This document shows positions 18,437-30,530 of a DNA stretch of 64,000 nucleotides, piece after piece. This stretch comes from Vicia villosa (lineage: Eukaryota; Streptophyta; Magnoliopsida; Fabales; Fabaceae), in the NCBI RefSeq assembly GCF_029867415.1, contig NW_026705400.1, forward strand, positions 1 through 64,000, written 5' to 3'. The translations under genes and the position numbers were made by a program. The notes under the pieces were generated by a model. The model had not been told where the DNA came from. It saw nothing but the letters and a program-made list of their open reading frames with translations, and made no database searches. Within the stretch, counting starts at the first letter, position 1; the number at the start of each line of letters is the position of its first letter.

Positions 18437-19721
18437 ATTGAGTCTGTGTTGTTTCTTTCTTTTCGTTGCATTTTTTTTGTGTGCATCTGATCTTACTTAT
18501 CTTCATGTACTTCTGTACCTGCTGTTTGAACTTCAAATGAAATCATCTTCTTCCTCCGTGTGTTTCGTTTTGTTTGTCTCTGAATCTTTTTTGGTTTTTT
18601 GATGATATGACAAAAAGGGGGAGAAGATAAATGATAAATGATTTGATTAATCTATCAGTTGCTGGGTAAAGCTCCCACACATTCTCTAACAAGAACTGCA
18701 AGTTCTATATGGTTTAAGTGTTTTGCAGGTATAAAGAAGTGAAGAGAATCTTCAAAGCAAACACAAGAAGCAAAACCATAAGAAGTGTTATTCTGTAAAA
18801 AGAATAAGCTCATGGAAACTGAAGCAAGCTGAGTGCTATCAAGCTTCAGAAATCAGAAGCAAGAAAGAAGAATGAATCAGAAGCACTGATAATAGAATTT
18901 GATCCATATTTGTCTATTTGCTCTGACAAAATTCTATTTGCTCTGATAACATTATTTTAGCCTATATGGCTCTGATACATATCATGTGTTCAAATATACA
19001 TTTTATGTTCTGACTCGTTCATGCTGACTTTTGTCGTTTAGTTTTTGTTCTGTAACATTTCAGGATGTAGAGATGATCTGATGATGCTCTGGTACATTCA
19101 ACAATGTTCTGATACAAATCTAGCATGAAGTGATGTTGGTAGAAATTCAAAGCTCTGAAGCTATCCGAGGGAAGCAGAAATCAGAAGCTGTGAATGTTCT
19201 AAAGATCCAGAAAACTCAAGTTCTGAAGCTGTCCTAAATGGAAGCAGAAATCAGAAGCTGTGAATGTTCTGAAGATTAAAGAAATTCAAGTTCTGAAGCT
19301 GTCCTAAATGGAAGCAGAAATCAGAAGCTGTGAATGTTCTGAAGATCAAAGAAATTCAAGTTCTGAAGCTGTCCTAGATGGATGCAGGAATCAGAAGCTG
19401 TGAGTGTTCTAGGGATCTAAAGAAATTCTAGTTCTGAAGCTGTCCAATGGAAGCAGAAGTCAGAAGCTATGAATTCTCTGAAGACAGAAGCTTATGTGAT
19501 CGTCTCTACCGAAATAATCAGGGAAGTCTTTTATTAAAGTTCTTCGAGTATTTATTTGAGGGGGAGATTATTTATCTCAGGGGGAGATTGTTAATCTCAG
19601 GGGGAGACATATTCATATGCTTATGCTATAGCTGTGTAATTTGTCTTTTGCCGTCTGCTCTTTCTGATCGCAAATTCATATCATTTATATATGTTTTTGT
19701 CATCATCAAAAAGGGGGAGAT
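18437..19721 (+). repeat. 3' non-coding region of unit 2 with 70-bp repeats and polypurine tracts
   Basis: Same content as unit 1: PPT-like tract soon after the ORF, five roughly 70-bp repeats at about 19146-19495, three AGGGGGAGA copies at about 19558-19607, and the terminal PPT at 19708-19720. Single-base differences noticed: ATGGATGCAGG versus ATGGAAGCAGG near 19380 and CGCAAATTC versus CGCATATTC near 19670. Confidence 0.8.
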
Positions 19722-20928
19722 TGTTAGAACAAGATTTGTTCTGATCAATTATCTTAGTTTTGATGATAACAATAATATGAATTTTGCTTAAGATAATATG
19801 GTACTCTAATCCAATGCAATTTCCTTTTCAGGAAATATATAAAGAGTACGCATAATTTCAGCGCTCAGAAGCTTTGTCTCAAGGGTTCAGCATGCAACAT
19901 CAGAACATGGTCTGGCAAGACATCAGAAGATGGTCGAAGCAGAATCAGAACATGGGTCTATGGAAGCATCAGAAGAACATGAGATCAGAAGCACTGAAGT
20001 TCTGATGGTATCACGCTCAGAAGCACTTCAAGGTCAGAAGATCAGAAGATGCTATGCACCAAGCTGTTTGACTCTGATGATATTCAAACGTTGTATTCAC
20101 AAACATCAGATCAGAAGGAAGTACAAGTGGCAAGCTACGCTGACTGACAAAAGGAACGTTAAAAGCTATAATAGGCAACGTCAGTAGACACAGCGTGAAC
20201 AAGGCTCGAGGTAGTTGACAAAAGCGTATAACATTAAATGTGATGCTGTACGGAACACGCAAAGCATTAAATACACTCAACGGTCATCTTCTCCAACACC
20301 TATAAATATGAAGTTCTGATGAGAAGCAAGGTTAACGATTCTGCACAAAACAACTCATATTAACTTGCTGAAACTCTGTTCTATTCAAAGCTCAGAATCT
20401 TCATCTTCATCAAAGCTCACTACATTGCTGTTGTAATATATTAGTGAGATTAAGCTTAAACGTTAAGAGAAATATCACAGTTTGTGATTATAGCTTTTAA
20501 GAAGCAATTGTAATACTCTTAGAATTGATTACATTAAGTTGTAAGGAACTAGAGTGATCGTGTGGATCAGAATACTCTAGGAAGTCTTAGAGGTTATCTA
20601 AGCAGGTTGTAACTAGAGTGATCGTGTGGATCAGAATACTCTAGAAAAGTCTTAGAGGGTATCTAAGCAGTTGTTCCTGGAGTGATCAGTGTGTGATCAG
20701 AAGACTCTGGAAGACTTAGTTGCTGACTAAGTGGAGAACCATTGTAATCCGTGCGATTAGTGGATTAAATCCTCAGTTGAGGTAAATCATCTCTGCGGGG
20801 GTGGACTGGAGTAGTTTAGTTAACAACGAACCAGGATAAAAATAACTGTGCAATTTATTTTTATCTGTCAAGTTTTTAAAGCTACACTTATTCAAACCCC
20901 CCCTTTCTAAGTGTTTTTCTATCCTTCA
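19722..20928 (+). repeat. LTR 3 of the Sirevirus array
   Basis: About 1,207 bp with TATAAATA at 20301-20308 and the stem-loop array at 20547-20731. Differs from LTR 2 at few bases (for example ATGTGATG versus ATGCGATG near 20240, and CAACACC versus CAACGCC near 20297). It ends directly against Tork-type pol sequence with no primer binding site. Confidence 0.92.
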
Positions 20929-20930
20929 TT

Positions 20931-23696
20931 ATGAAGGGGTCGAAGGAAGTCTTGAAAGGCGTGAAGAAACAAAGCTTGTATACCCTTGAGGATGAAGTTA
21001 TAAGTGGTTCGACAGATGTTACATCCATGAAACCTTTGTCGAAGACAGCAATCTGGCACATGATATTGGGCCATGTCAGTGAAAGGAGTCTGGTCGAATT
21101 AGGGAAACAAAATCTGATTGGTGGAGACAAATTCGAAAAGTTGAAGTTTTGTGAACTCTGTGTACTTGGAAAATCTTGCAGAGTGAAGTTCAACAAAGGT
21201 AAACAAAGAACACATGGATCCCTTGATTACATCCATGCTGATCTTTGGGGGCCTGCAAGGTGTGCATCATATTCTATAGCGAGGTATTTCCTATCTATAG
21301 TAGATGATTATTCCAGAAAATTATGGGTATTCATCCAGAAGAATAAGGATGAAACTTTTGAGAATTTCAAAAGTTGGAAGACTCTGGTCGAAAATCAGAC
21401 TGGCAGGAAGGTCAAGAGGCTGAGAACCGATAATGGCCTTGAATTTTGCAATGAGGCATTCGACAATTTTTGTGCTTCCTCTGGTATTGTAAGGCACAAA
21501 ACTACTGCAGGTACTCCATAACAAAATGGTTTGGCTGAAAGGTTTAATCGAACTATTTTGGAGAGAGTCAGATGCATGATGACTAGTGCTGGGTTAAAGA
21601 AGGTGTTCTGGGCTGAGGCTGTTTCGACAGCAACATATCTGATAAACAGATGTCCTTCGACAGCGTTAGATATGAAGACACCTAAAGAAGTTTGGTCGGG
21701 ACATCCACCAGATCTCGACAAACTGAGAGTATTTGGCTGCGTAGCATATGCTCACATTAGGCAATACAAGGTCGAACCTAGAGCTCTGAAATGCATGTTC
21801 ATGGGATACCCTGAAGGGGACAAAGCTTATAGGTTATGGTGCCTAGAGCCAGGCTACAGGAGGTGTATCACCAGTCAAGATGTAGTTTTCAATGAAGTTG
21901 AGATGGCTTTCAAGAAAACTGATGATGATGATGATGGTCGAAGTGCAGAAGAGCTGGAACAGGTAGAGATTCCTGTTGAGGTGGAGCAAGTTGATGCTGA
22001 ATTGCATATCCCTGATGAAATCGAAGAAGAAGCAGAAGATGCTGAGGAAGTTGAGGAAACTGTTGATGACTACCTATTGTCAAGAGATAGGTCGAGAAGA
22101 GTCATCAAGCCACCTCAGAGACTTGGGTATGCAGATCTTATAGCTTATGCCTTAATCTCTGCAAGTGAGGTTCTAGACGAAGAACCTAGAGACTATAAGG
22201 AAGTTATGAGGATTCGAAATAAGATTGAATGGTTGAAGGCTATGGATGATGAGATGAAATCTCTTCATGATAATCATACTTGGGAACTGATCAACAAACC
22301 GGCTGAAAAGATACAGGGCAAGGTTGGTCGCAAGGGGTTTCACTTAGAAAAAGGTGTCGACTTCAATGATGTGTTTTCTCCTGTTGTGAAGCATAGGTCC
22401 ATTAGAATGTTACATGCCATGGTGGCACAATTTGACCTTGAACCGGAACATATTGATGTGAAGACTGCGTTCTTGTATGGTGATCTAGATGAAACAATCC
22501 GGATGAGGCAAAGTGAAGGATATGTCGAAAAGGGGAAGGAAGAATATGTGTTCAAGCTGAAGAGATCCTTATATGGACTGAAACAATCTCCTCGACAGTG
22601 GAATAGGAGATTCGACAAGTTCATGGCACACATAAGTTTCATTAGAAGTCAGTTCGACCACTGCGTTTACTTCAGATTTTGACCTGGTAATTCATTTGTT
22701 ATTTTGTTGCTTTATGTGGATGATATTCGCATAGCAAGCAACAATGTCGAAGATGTAATGACGGTGAAAGCTGAACTCAATAAGGAGTTCGATATAAAGG
22801 ATCTAGGAGCTGCTTCCAAGATTCTTGGAATTGAAATTCTAAGAGACAAAAAGAAGTCGAAGTTATGCTTATCTCAAGAGGAATATCTACGAATGATTCT
22901 CGAAAAGTTTGGTATGTCGAATTCGAAGCCAGTTGTGACTCCGACAAACCCTCAATTCAAGCTGAGTATAGATCAGTGTCCCAGTAATGATGTCGAAAGA
23001 GCCTATACGAATAGCATCCCTTATACTAATATAGTTGGTTCTTTGATGTATGTTATGGTCTGTACTAGACCCGACATAACATATGCAGTAAGTCTTGTAA
23101 GCAGGTACATGGCGAATCTTGGGAAGGCTCACTAGCAAGCATTGAAGTGGATTTTAAGGTACATAAATGAGTCTCTAAATAGGGTCCTAATTTATGGTGG
23201 AGCCTTGGGTGAAGATAGTAAAGCAATAATCGATGGATATGTCGACTCTGATTATCCAAGTTGTATGGATTCTAGAAAATTTATTTCTGGATATGTTTTC
23301 ACTATGTCTGGCACTGCAATTAGTTGGAAAGAAACACTTCAGAAGGTTGTTGCATTATCAACCACTGAAGCAGAATATATTGCCCTAACTAAAGTTGTTA
23401 AAGAAGCATTGTGGCTTGAAGGTTTTGCGAAGGAGCTGAAACTTCAAGGTCAAGGTATCACTATTAAATGTGATAGTCAAAATGCGATACACCTGTCGAA
23501 GAACCCAGCATATCATGAGCGAACTAAGCACATCGATGTGAGGCTGCATTTCGTCAGAGAAGTAATCGAGCGTGGAGAAGTCCAAGTGCTGAAGGTTTCG
23601 ACAGATCATAATGCTGCTGATATGATCACCAAGTCATTGCCGAGTTGCAAGTTTTTCCACTGTATGCAGTTGATAAAGCTGCATGAAGAAAGCTAG
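20931..23696 (+). pseudogene. Tork-type Ty1/copia pol, 5'-truncated, three in-frame stops
   Basis: One continuous reading frame encodes the gag-pre-integrase segment, integrase (IHADLWGP; RTDNGLEF; AERFNRT), reverse transcriptase (HIDVKTAFLYGDLDE; LLLYVDDIRIAS) and RNase H (STTEAEYIAL; KHIDVRLHFVRE). It is interrupted by TAA at 21519, TGA at 22680 and TAG at 23133. TAA replaces an expected Gln codon and TAG an expected Trp codon, both transitions. About 25-30 codons are missing at the start of RT, between INKPAEK (about 22300) and GVDFND (about 22350). The 5' part (gag, protease, 5' LTR) is absent because the Sirevirus array abuts it. Lineage call (Tork, Tnt1-like) is by motif recognition. 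Not functional. Confidence 0.9.
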
Positions 23697-23739
23697 TTTG
23701 TTCCCTTGATGTTGTAGAGTTAGGTCCAAGGTGGAGATT

Positions 23740-24182
23740 TGTGAGATATTGGATCGAACTCTAGTATGGTCGAAGGGTAGTTTCTTGGTTCGACAGGATT
23801 AAGCATGAAGTCGAAGGTTGTTCACATGCTTGTGTCGAAGATGCTAGGGTTGTTAACATGTTAAATTAGGTTTCAGTGTTTAAATCCTAATTTGTTAAGT
23901 TGACTTGTTTATTAAGTTAGCTTGTGTAATGGGCCTTGTGAAAAAAAACCATTAGTTAGTATGTTAGGTTTTATTATAAATAGCATACTAGTCTCTCATC
24001 ATTGCACGCAGCAAATCCTAATTTAGGGTGAGAGTGGTTATTTGTTATTCTTGTAAACTTATATTCTTGTTTTCTAAGAGAAAGTAAAAGAATAGCAATT
24101 ATAACCAATTCTTGTGTTCTTCTTCTTCCTTGTCCTTTATTCTTTCCTTGTTTTATGCTTTGTTCTTGGCATTTAATTCACA
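23740..24182 (+). repeat. 3' LTR of the Tork-type element
   Basis: Starts TGTGAGATATTGG right after a polypurine run (AAGGTGGAGAT) and ends TTCACA or TTCACAACA near 24182-24185. TATAAATA at 23975-23982. About 445 bp, matching in length and partly in sequence the minus-strand LTR at 25959-26402. Confidence 0.75.
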
Positions 24183-24186
24183 ACAT

Positions 24187-24414
24187 AGGAAAAAACAGGT
24201 TTGAAAAAAATATTAATAGAAAGACTAATATGATTCGATTAAATTTTATAAGAGATTAAATCGAGTCCATTTTTTTTTTGTGAGAGACTAATTTGAGTTG
24301 TGTAATTTTTGTGAGGGACTAAAATGGGTCTTCACTCCCCAGAACCGGATAACCCATTTTGACAGCTCTACTGTATGTGTATAGTTCTAACTAGAAAAAA
24401 AATATTTATTTACA

Positions 24415-24487
<73 letters not shown>

Positions 24488-25586
24488 CAAACAAACTTCT
24501 TTTATATTTGAGTCTGGCATGATATTTACGCTATAATAACTACAATAAATAATCTTAGAACATTAACTAAGAATAAATTTGAAAAGGTACATCTATTAAA
24601 ATACTATACGGACTATACAAAAATAGTGTTGTTCAATCTATTAAACCAACCATTTTGTGATATGTTCAACTCCAATAATTTTCTAATCATATATTTTAAT
24701 GTATATATTCCCTTTCTATTTATTAAGGTTGAAGTTTTCTTTGACAGAGGTCTCAAACCAAAAGTGGTTAAGTTAGGTAGAGAAGATGACTTGGTGGATG
24801 TATTATCCCACCCTACAAGTGGGTCCAAAACATCAAGTGGTTGGCTTTACCTTTGGATAAAGATGAATATGAAAGGTACCTTTTTATCCCCATTTTTCCA
24901 TTTTAGATAAAAGGTGTGTCAATTTAGCAAACTCATCATTAATGTCTAGATATAATCATTTGTAAGTTGAAAAATATCTTTTTTATTTTTCATTTTAATG
25001 TTTTAATAATAAGGTTATGGAGGGGGCATGTTAGTAGGTAAGGGTCAGTGCCTTGATCAGTTAGATGATGGAGTTTCTTGGTCCTTTTTGAAAGTGGTAT
25101 GGGACCACTATGCCAAACAAACATGCTTAAAAGGTAAAAGCTGATTGTGTTTGTTGGTGAGTAGTACAAATGACTTGTGAAGAAAAGAATGTTGTCTCTA
25201 ACTTGATTTTGGGAAAATTGTTTGGGTAAGGTTGATAGACTTGATTTGTGTTTAAGCTCTTTTAGTTCATGTTAATCGTGTTTAATTCAATCACTAATTT
25301 TAATTTAGGATCATTTTTAATTTTTTTTATTACCTTTCACTCTTCCGCCCCTTAAGGACTTCTAGAAGTCTCCAACAAATATTTTCCATTAATATGTATA
25401 TAATAGTTAAGCCATTTATTTTTTAATATGAAAATTTAATATCAAATATAGGATACACAAAGATTAATAGAAGATATTTTAAAATTTAAAATAATATATT
25501 TGATATTTATAGATATTTAAAGTGTTCGAAATTAATAAAATTTACGAGTTTCAAAATCATATTTTTTTAATTGATTTAAGAATTTT
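24187..25586. other. AT-rich intergenic DNA without a recognisable gene
   Basis: Contains the (TA)n tract and a short unassigned open stretch around 24626-24910 with no recognisable domain. I see no gene, and no transposon ends I can support. Confidence 0.5.
24417..24486. repeat. (TA)n microsatellite
   Basis: About 35 uninterrupted TA dinucleotides. Confidence 0.97.
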
Positions 25587-25593
25587 ATCATCA

Positions 25594-25909
25594 GTTTAAA
25601 TCAATAATGAATTGAATGTTTGTCTGGATTCTGAAGTTGATTTTGATTTTTGGTTCTCTGTCAATGTCCTCAGATACGTTGATGATGGTTCTATCAGATT
25701 GAGATCTATCATGAGTGAGGTTAGTAGATGCTCTGGTGCTTTTGTCTGTGAGATTCATCTGGATTTTTAGTTGTTCAGGTGTTTTTTTTGTCTTTTGTTT
25801 TTCCTTGTAGTGGTCTGTTTTGCAATCCTTGTGCTAACAGTTAACCTTCCTTTTGTGCTTTGGTGGTTTTCACCTCTTTATTAATATATTATTTTGCCAT
25901 TAAAAAAAC
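25594..25909 (+). mobile_element. 5'-truncated LINE tail (probable)
   Basis: A short open segment ending in a stop near 25770, then a T-rich 3' UTR finishing TTAATATATTATTTTGCC plus a short A run. The 3' end resembles that of the better supported LINE tail at 32866-33313. A weak ATCATCA target repeat (25587-25593 and about 25910-25916) flanks it. Confidence 0.45.
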
Positions 25910-25958
25910 ATCATCAACTCACACATTACAAATGATTTTAAAAAACTTCATTAAGTTA

Positions 25959-26402
25959 TGTTGAAAAATCGATGTCAAGAACAGAGTATAACTATGTGAG
26001 AGAGAGAGAGAAATTTTTTTGATCAAATAAGAAACCGTTCAATTCAAGAAGACATATAAGAGAGGAGAGATAGTTGGTTATGACGGTTATTCCATTAACT
26101 TTCTCACTGAGCATCAAAATGATTACAAGTGAAACAAAATAGCAACCAACCTCTCACCTAACAAGAGAGCGAGCAGTCTATTTAAAGACTACTAGCATAT
26201 GTATGTTATATATGGTGATACCACTTATACATGACATACATATCTACTACATAACATAATACATAAGCTATCTTTGACTATTGCATGATTGAACAGACTT
26301 CGACTACAACATGCGCATTCGACCCTGTTGAATCCTGAAGCTACACTTGTCGAGTTTTGAGTTCGATCCAATACTAGCTTATAACTCCAAAAGCTACAAA
26401 TC
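25959..26402 (-). repeat. 3' LTR of the minus-strand Tork-type element
   Basis: On the minus strand it follows a purine run (CCAAGGTGAAGATT) and runs from TGTAGC to TTCAACA, about 444 bp, the same length as the plus-strand Tork LTR at 23740. A TTTAAATA TATA-like box lies near 26180. Confidence 0.65.
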
Positions 26403-26539
26403 TTCACCTTGGAACAAATTCCAAAAACATCATGGGATCATACTAGCTATCATCATGTCGTTGTATCAATTACATACAATAGAAGAACATGTTGCTTGGT
26501 AGTAACTTGGTGATCATATCAGCAACATATTGATCAATC

Positions 26540-28412
26540 GAAACCTTAATCACTTTGATTTCCCCCTTTTGATTTCCCCCTGATGAAATGCAACCTAACA
26601 TCAATGTGTTTGGTTCCCTCATGATAGGCTAAATTTTTCGACAAATGTATGGCCATTTGACAATCACATTTAACCGTGATTGCTTGACCTTGAATTTTCA
26701 GCTCCTTAGCAAATCCTTCAAGCCACAATGTTTCTTTTACAGGTTCAGTGAGGGCAATATATTCAGCTTTAGTGGTTGATAAGACTACGACCTTCTGAAG
26801 TTTCGCTTTCCAACTGATTGATGTACCAAACTTAGTGAAAACATATATAGAAAGAGATTTTCGGGTACTCATACATCTTGTATAGTCCGAGTTAACAAAA
26901 TCTTTTGACTTCAACTTTGTTATCATCACCTTTGGCTCCACCATAAATCATGACCCTGCTCAAAGATCCTTTTATCTTATGATCCATTTTAAGAGTTGTC
27001 AATATGCCTTTCAAGGGTTGGACATGTACCTGATTACAAGGATCACTGGATACGCTATGTTTGGTCTGATACATACCATACCATACATAAAAACCTACTA
27101 TGTTAGCATATGGTATGCTATTCTTATAGGCTCTTTTGACTTCAGTACTAGGACTTTGAGTTATACTTAGCTTGAATTGATGAGTTATTAGCGTAATAAC
27201 AGGTTTTGAGTTTGACATACCAAACATGTCGAGAATCTTCCTTAGATATGACTCTTAAGATAGGCATAAATTTGACTGCTTTCTACTATCTTGATATCGT
27301 TACCTAAAATCCTAGTTGCAATTCCAAGGTCCTTCATTTTGAATTCCTAGTTAAGCTCAGCCTTCACCCTCATTACTTCTTTGATAAGGTTGTTTGCTAT
27401 GAGGGTGTCATCCCTATAGAGCAATAAGATGACAAGTGAATTTTTAGGTGAGAACCTGAAATAAACAGAATGATTGAAGTTGCTTATTGTGAAACCTATA
27501 TGTTCCATGAACTTGTCGTATCTCCTGTTCCATTTCCTAGGAGATTGTTTCAGGAGATATAGTTACCTGTTCAGCTTGCACATATAATCCTCTATACCTT
27601 TTTCTTCATACCATTCAAGTTGCTTCATCAGAATTATTTCATCTAGATCACCATATAGAAAAGCATTCTTGATATCCATCTGATCCATTTTTAGGTCAAA
27701 CCTAGCCACCATAGCAAGGATTATTATAATGGATCTTTGTTTCACAACAGGAGAGAATACATCATTGAAATCCACTTCTTTCCTCTTAGTGAAGCCCATT
27801 TCAACCAGTCTTTCCTAAAATCTCTTTGACATAATGCCTTCAACTCTTTCCTTTACTTTGAAAATCCATTTACATCTAACTAATCTGGCCCCTATGGGTT
27901 TCTTAATCAGCTTCCACGTGTTGTTGTCATGAAGAGATTCCATCTCATCATCCATGGCTTTCAACCATTCCTTCTTATTTCAACTCACAACTTCCTTGTA
28001 ATCTCTAGATTCTTCATCAAGTACCTTACTTGCAGAGATTAAAGCAAAATCTACATAACCAAGTCATTAAGGTGGCTTGATGACTCTTCTCGACACGTCT
28101 CTCACCAAGAGGTAGTCATCATTAGTTTCCTCATTTGCTTCAACTTCCCATACTTATTCTGCAGCTTTTTCTTAGTTTTGAACTTAAGCATCTCTATGCT
28201 CAACCTCAACAAAAACTTATTCCCGTTCTTTCTCCTCTTCAGAGATCTTTGCATTTCGACCAACGTCATCAATTTTCTTGAAGACCATCTCAACTTCATT
28301 GAAAACCACATCATGACTTGTGATACACCTCTTATGACATGGTTTTAGGCACCACAACCTACAAGCTTTGACTCCATCGGGATACCCAAGCAACATGCAT
28401 CTTAGAGCCCTA
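26540..28412 (-). pseudogene. Decayed Tork-type copia pol fragment (integrase tail, RT, RNase H)
   Basis: Minus-strand pieces are colinear with the plus-strand Tork element: VFNEVEM-type integrase tail (about 28260-28310), RT start VDFNDVFSPVVK and DIKNAFLYGDLDE (27799-27563), FGMSNSKPV (27227), and RNase H with STTKAEYIAL and KHIDVRLHFIR (26944-26546). Frameshifts and stops break every domain. The 5' side ends abruptly near 28412, where unrelated sequence begins, so gag, protease and most of integrase are missing. Older than the plus-strand copy, judging by its decay. Confidence 0.82.
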
Positions 28413-28968
28413 TGTAGTGTTATATTTGTGGAAGTTCTAAACCAAGGCCCCCTCGCCCAAGAGTCGTGTCACCCGGACGATGACTTGGAGAACTTCCTAG
28501 AGGTAACTTTGACGTGTGAGTCAAGAAAGAAGGAGTCTCCACTAACTACTCCAATATAGGTGGTCAATAACTTCCCCTGATAGGAAGGGAGCGATTAATG
28601 CCACTCGGAGTAACTCAAACCCTAGGTCCTAGAGGCCTCTATAAATTTATCCCCCTTAAGGGGAGAAAACAAACCCAAATTCGTATAAATTCGTATACAT
28701 TCCCCTTATCCCCCTTTTAATATAAATATAAGATTATAAGTGAAACACCCATTTTATAACCAAATAAAGGAAAATTGCATGTTCTAGAATTTGAAGCTTG
28801 TCACTCTAGGAACTTTTCACTATGGCTATGAGGTTTGACCGTGGTGGAATGTCTTTTAGAAAATAAAATAAAAAAAGTGCCTAAAAATGAGTTATTATTA
28901 GGTTGACTAAATGGTCGTAGTAAGATGATGTTACGAAATATGTATTTTGTAGTAGTGAATATACATAA
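28413..28968. other. GC-richer LTR-like scrap, unclassified
   Basis: Bases about 28430-28690 are clearly more GC-rich than the surroundings and include CTCTATAAATTTATCCCC, a TATA-like context seen in retrotransposon LTRs. No partner LTR or coding region could be linked to it. The rest is AT-rich and unassigned. Confidence 0.35.
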
Positions 28969-29881
28969 GGGTGTGTTTGGTTCAAACGAGGGGGAAGGAT
29001 TTTAATGGAGGGGAGAGAAGGGGAGGGGAGGTGAGGGGATTTTTTTAATCAGATGGGTGTTTGGTTCAAACGAGGGGAGGGGAGGGGAAGGGAGAGATTT
29101 TAATTAAAAATATGTTTGGTTCAGGAGGGGAGGGGAGGGGTTTTACTAATAATTTACATTTTTATCCTTATTATCTTATATAAGTGATACAATATAATAT
29201 TCAAATGTGAAAAATTTATACATATTTTTTTGTTAGTAAATTTCTAGTATTGAGTGACTAAAAAGTTATAATTTACTACATAACGTTAAAAAATTGAGTT
29301 CACTTAATTCGAATAAAATATTCAAAAACAAATTAAACTATATGTTGATAACAACTTTGAAATCGTAATGAATTATTTAACATATAAAATAATTTATTAT
29401 TAAATATTAATAATTTAAATCTTTTAATAAAATAAATTAATTAATTAAAATGAAAATTTTAAAATTTGATATAAAAGAGTTATAAAAAAAAAATCAAAAA
29501 AGTGAAATGATTATGATTTATATTAAGGACAAAAATTTCAAAATAATTTGAAGATAATTATAATAAGTTGATAGAAACAATCGAGAAAAATCATACAGAA
29601 GAGAGCAATAATACAAAAGAAAATGAATAATTTTGAAATATTAAAATAAAACTGAGGATATTATAGTAATTATAATAATTTTTAAAATATTAAAATTGAG
29701 ATTTCCTCTCCATCCCCTCCAAATCCCTCCGATTTGGAGGGACGCAAAAAGTGTGTTTTGGAGGGGTTTTGCTCCCATCCCCTTCCCTCCCCTCCCCTCA
29801 TAAAATCTGAACCAAACACATTTAATTAAAAATATTTCCTCCCCTCCCCTCCCCTCCATCTACCCCGAACCAAACCCACCC
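28969..29881. mobile_element. PIF/Harbinger (Tourist-like) MITE, 913 bp
   Basis: Terminal inverted repeats GGGTGTGTTTGGTTC (28969) and GAACCAAACCCACCC (ending 29881), matching at 14 of 15 bases, flanked by the 3-bp target duplication TAA (28966-28968 and 29882-29884). TAA/TTA duplications are typical of PIF/Harbinger. Subterminal G-rich runs (GAGGGGAGGGGA) on one side are C-rich on the other; the GTTTGGTTCAAACGAGG terminus is repeated once at about 29055. No transposase. Confidence 0.82.
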
Positions 29882-29884
29882 TAA

Positions 29885-30530
29885 AGGATCTCAGTGGTCC
29901 TATTTTTGGTCACAACGGGAGGCTGCGACAACACTTTTTTGATTTTGGTAAACACAACTTTGCATTCGGGTGTCCACTCATAAGTCGTCTCTTTCCTAAG
30001 AAACATGTAGAATAGGAGCTAGCCTACAATAGGCCGATTTTGAAATGAATATTGATAGGCCGAGCAAAATCCCATATAATTTTTGTATTCCTTCCTTGGC
30101 CTTAAGTCTTACATGTCTATAAAGTCCTTGCATTTGTCAAGATTGGCTTGTACCCCATCTCTATGAGGTATTATCATAGGAACATTATTTTATCCATAAC
30201 ATGCATTTTCTAGGGTTAAACACATGTTGTATTTCCCGACTTCCTTGATGACAACCACTGGGTAGGCTGTATGCTCTTCTTTCTTGTTAGATTTCACTAT
30301 CATGTCATTCATTTACACCTTCAACATATCTCCAATCTGGTCTGTAAAGCTTTGTTCAACATTTGTTGATACATTGCACCTACACTTTTGATATTGAAAG
30401 ACATAACTTTGTACCATAAATTTTCTTTAATAGTTATGAATATTGTCTTAGTGTTGTCATTATGATTCATTGGCATTTGATTGTACCCTAAATATGAATC
30501 CGTAGATTCTTTCAGTCAATGGGAGAAATG
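29885..30530 (-). pseudogene. Decayed Ty3/gypsy reverse transcriptase-RNase H fragment
   Basis: Minus-strand reading in shifting frames shows MYQQMLNKA-like and NDMIVKS (a degraded YMDDMIVKS RT motif), ANLDKCKDF, and YEWTPEC followed by LSQPPV, the RT to RNase H hinge typical of Tat-type gypsy elements. Stops and frameshifts throughout. It lies immediately beside the MITE at 28969-29881. Lineage (Tat) is tentative. Confidence 0.7.

Larger units (their letters stand above)
3731..20928 (+). mobile_element. Tandem array of two non-autonomous Sirevirus-type copia elements sharing a central LTR
   Basis: Three direct LTRs (3731-4938, 11729-12933, 19722-20928) separate two internal regions. The ORF-to-ORF period is exactly 7,995 bp (gag 5025/13020, env-like 7751/15746). 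Reading the two units side by side I found only about ten single-base differences, so they are close to identical. Each unit has a primer binding site, polypurine tracts, gag and an env-like ORF, but no RT, RNase H or integrase core. Sirevirus affiliation rests on the Gag sequence, the multiplied polypurine tracts and the env-like third ORF. There is no matching 5-bp target duplication: AATAA precedes the first LTR and TTATG follows the third. The left flank is a minus-strand Sirevirus pol and the right flank a Tork pol, so the array was probably made or reshaped by unequal or ectopic recombination; an assembly duplication is possible. Confidence 0.9.

Noticed and set aside
29641..29859. 72-aa minus-strand ORF
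   Set aside because: Translation of the G/C-rich end of the PIF/Harbinger MITE.
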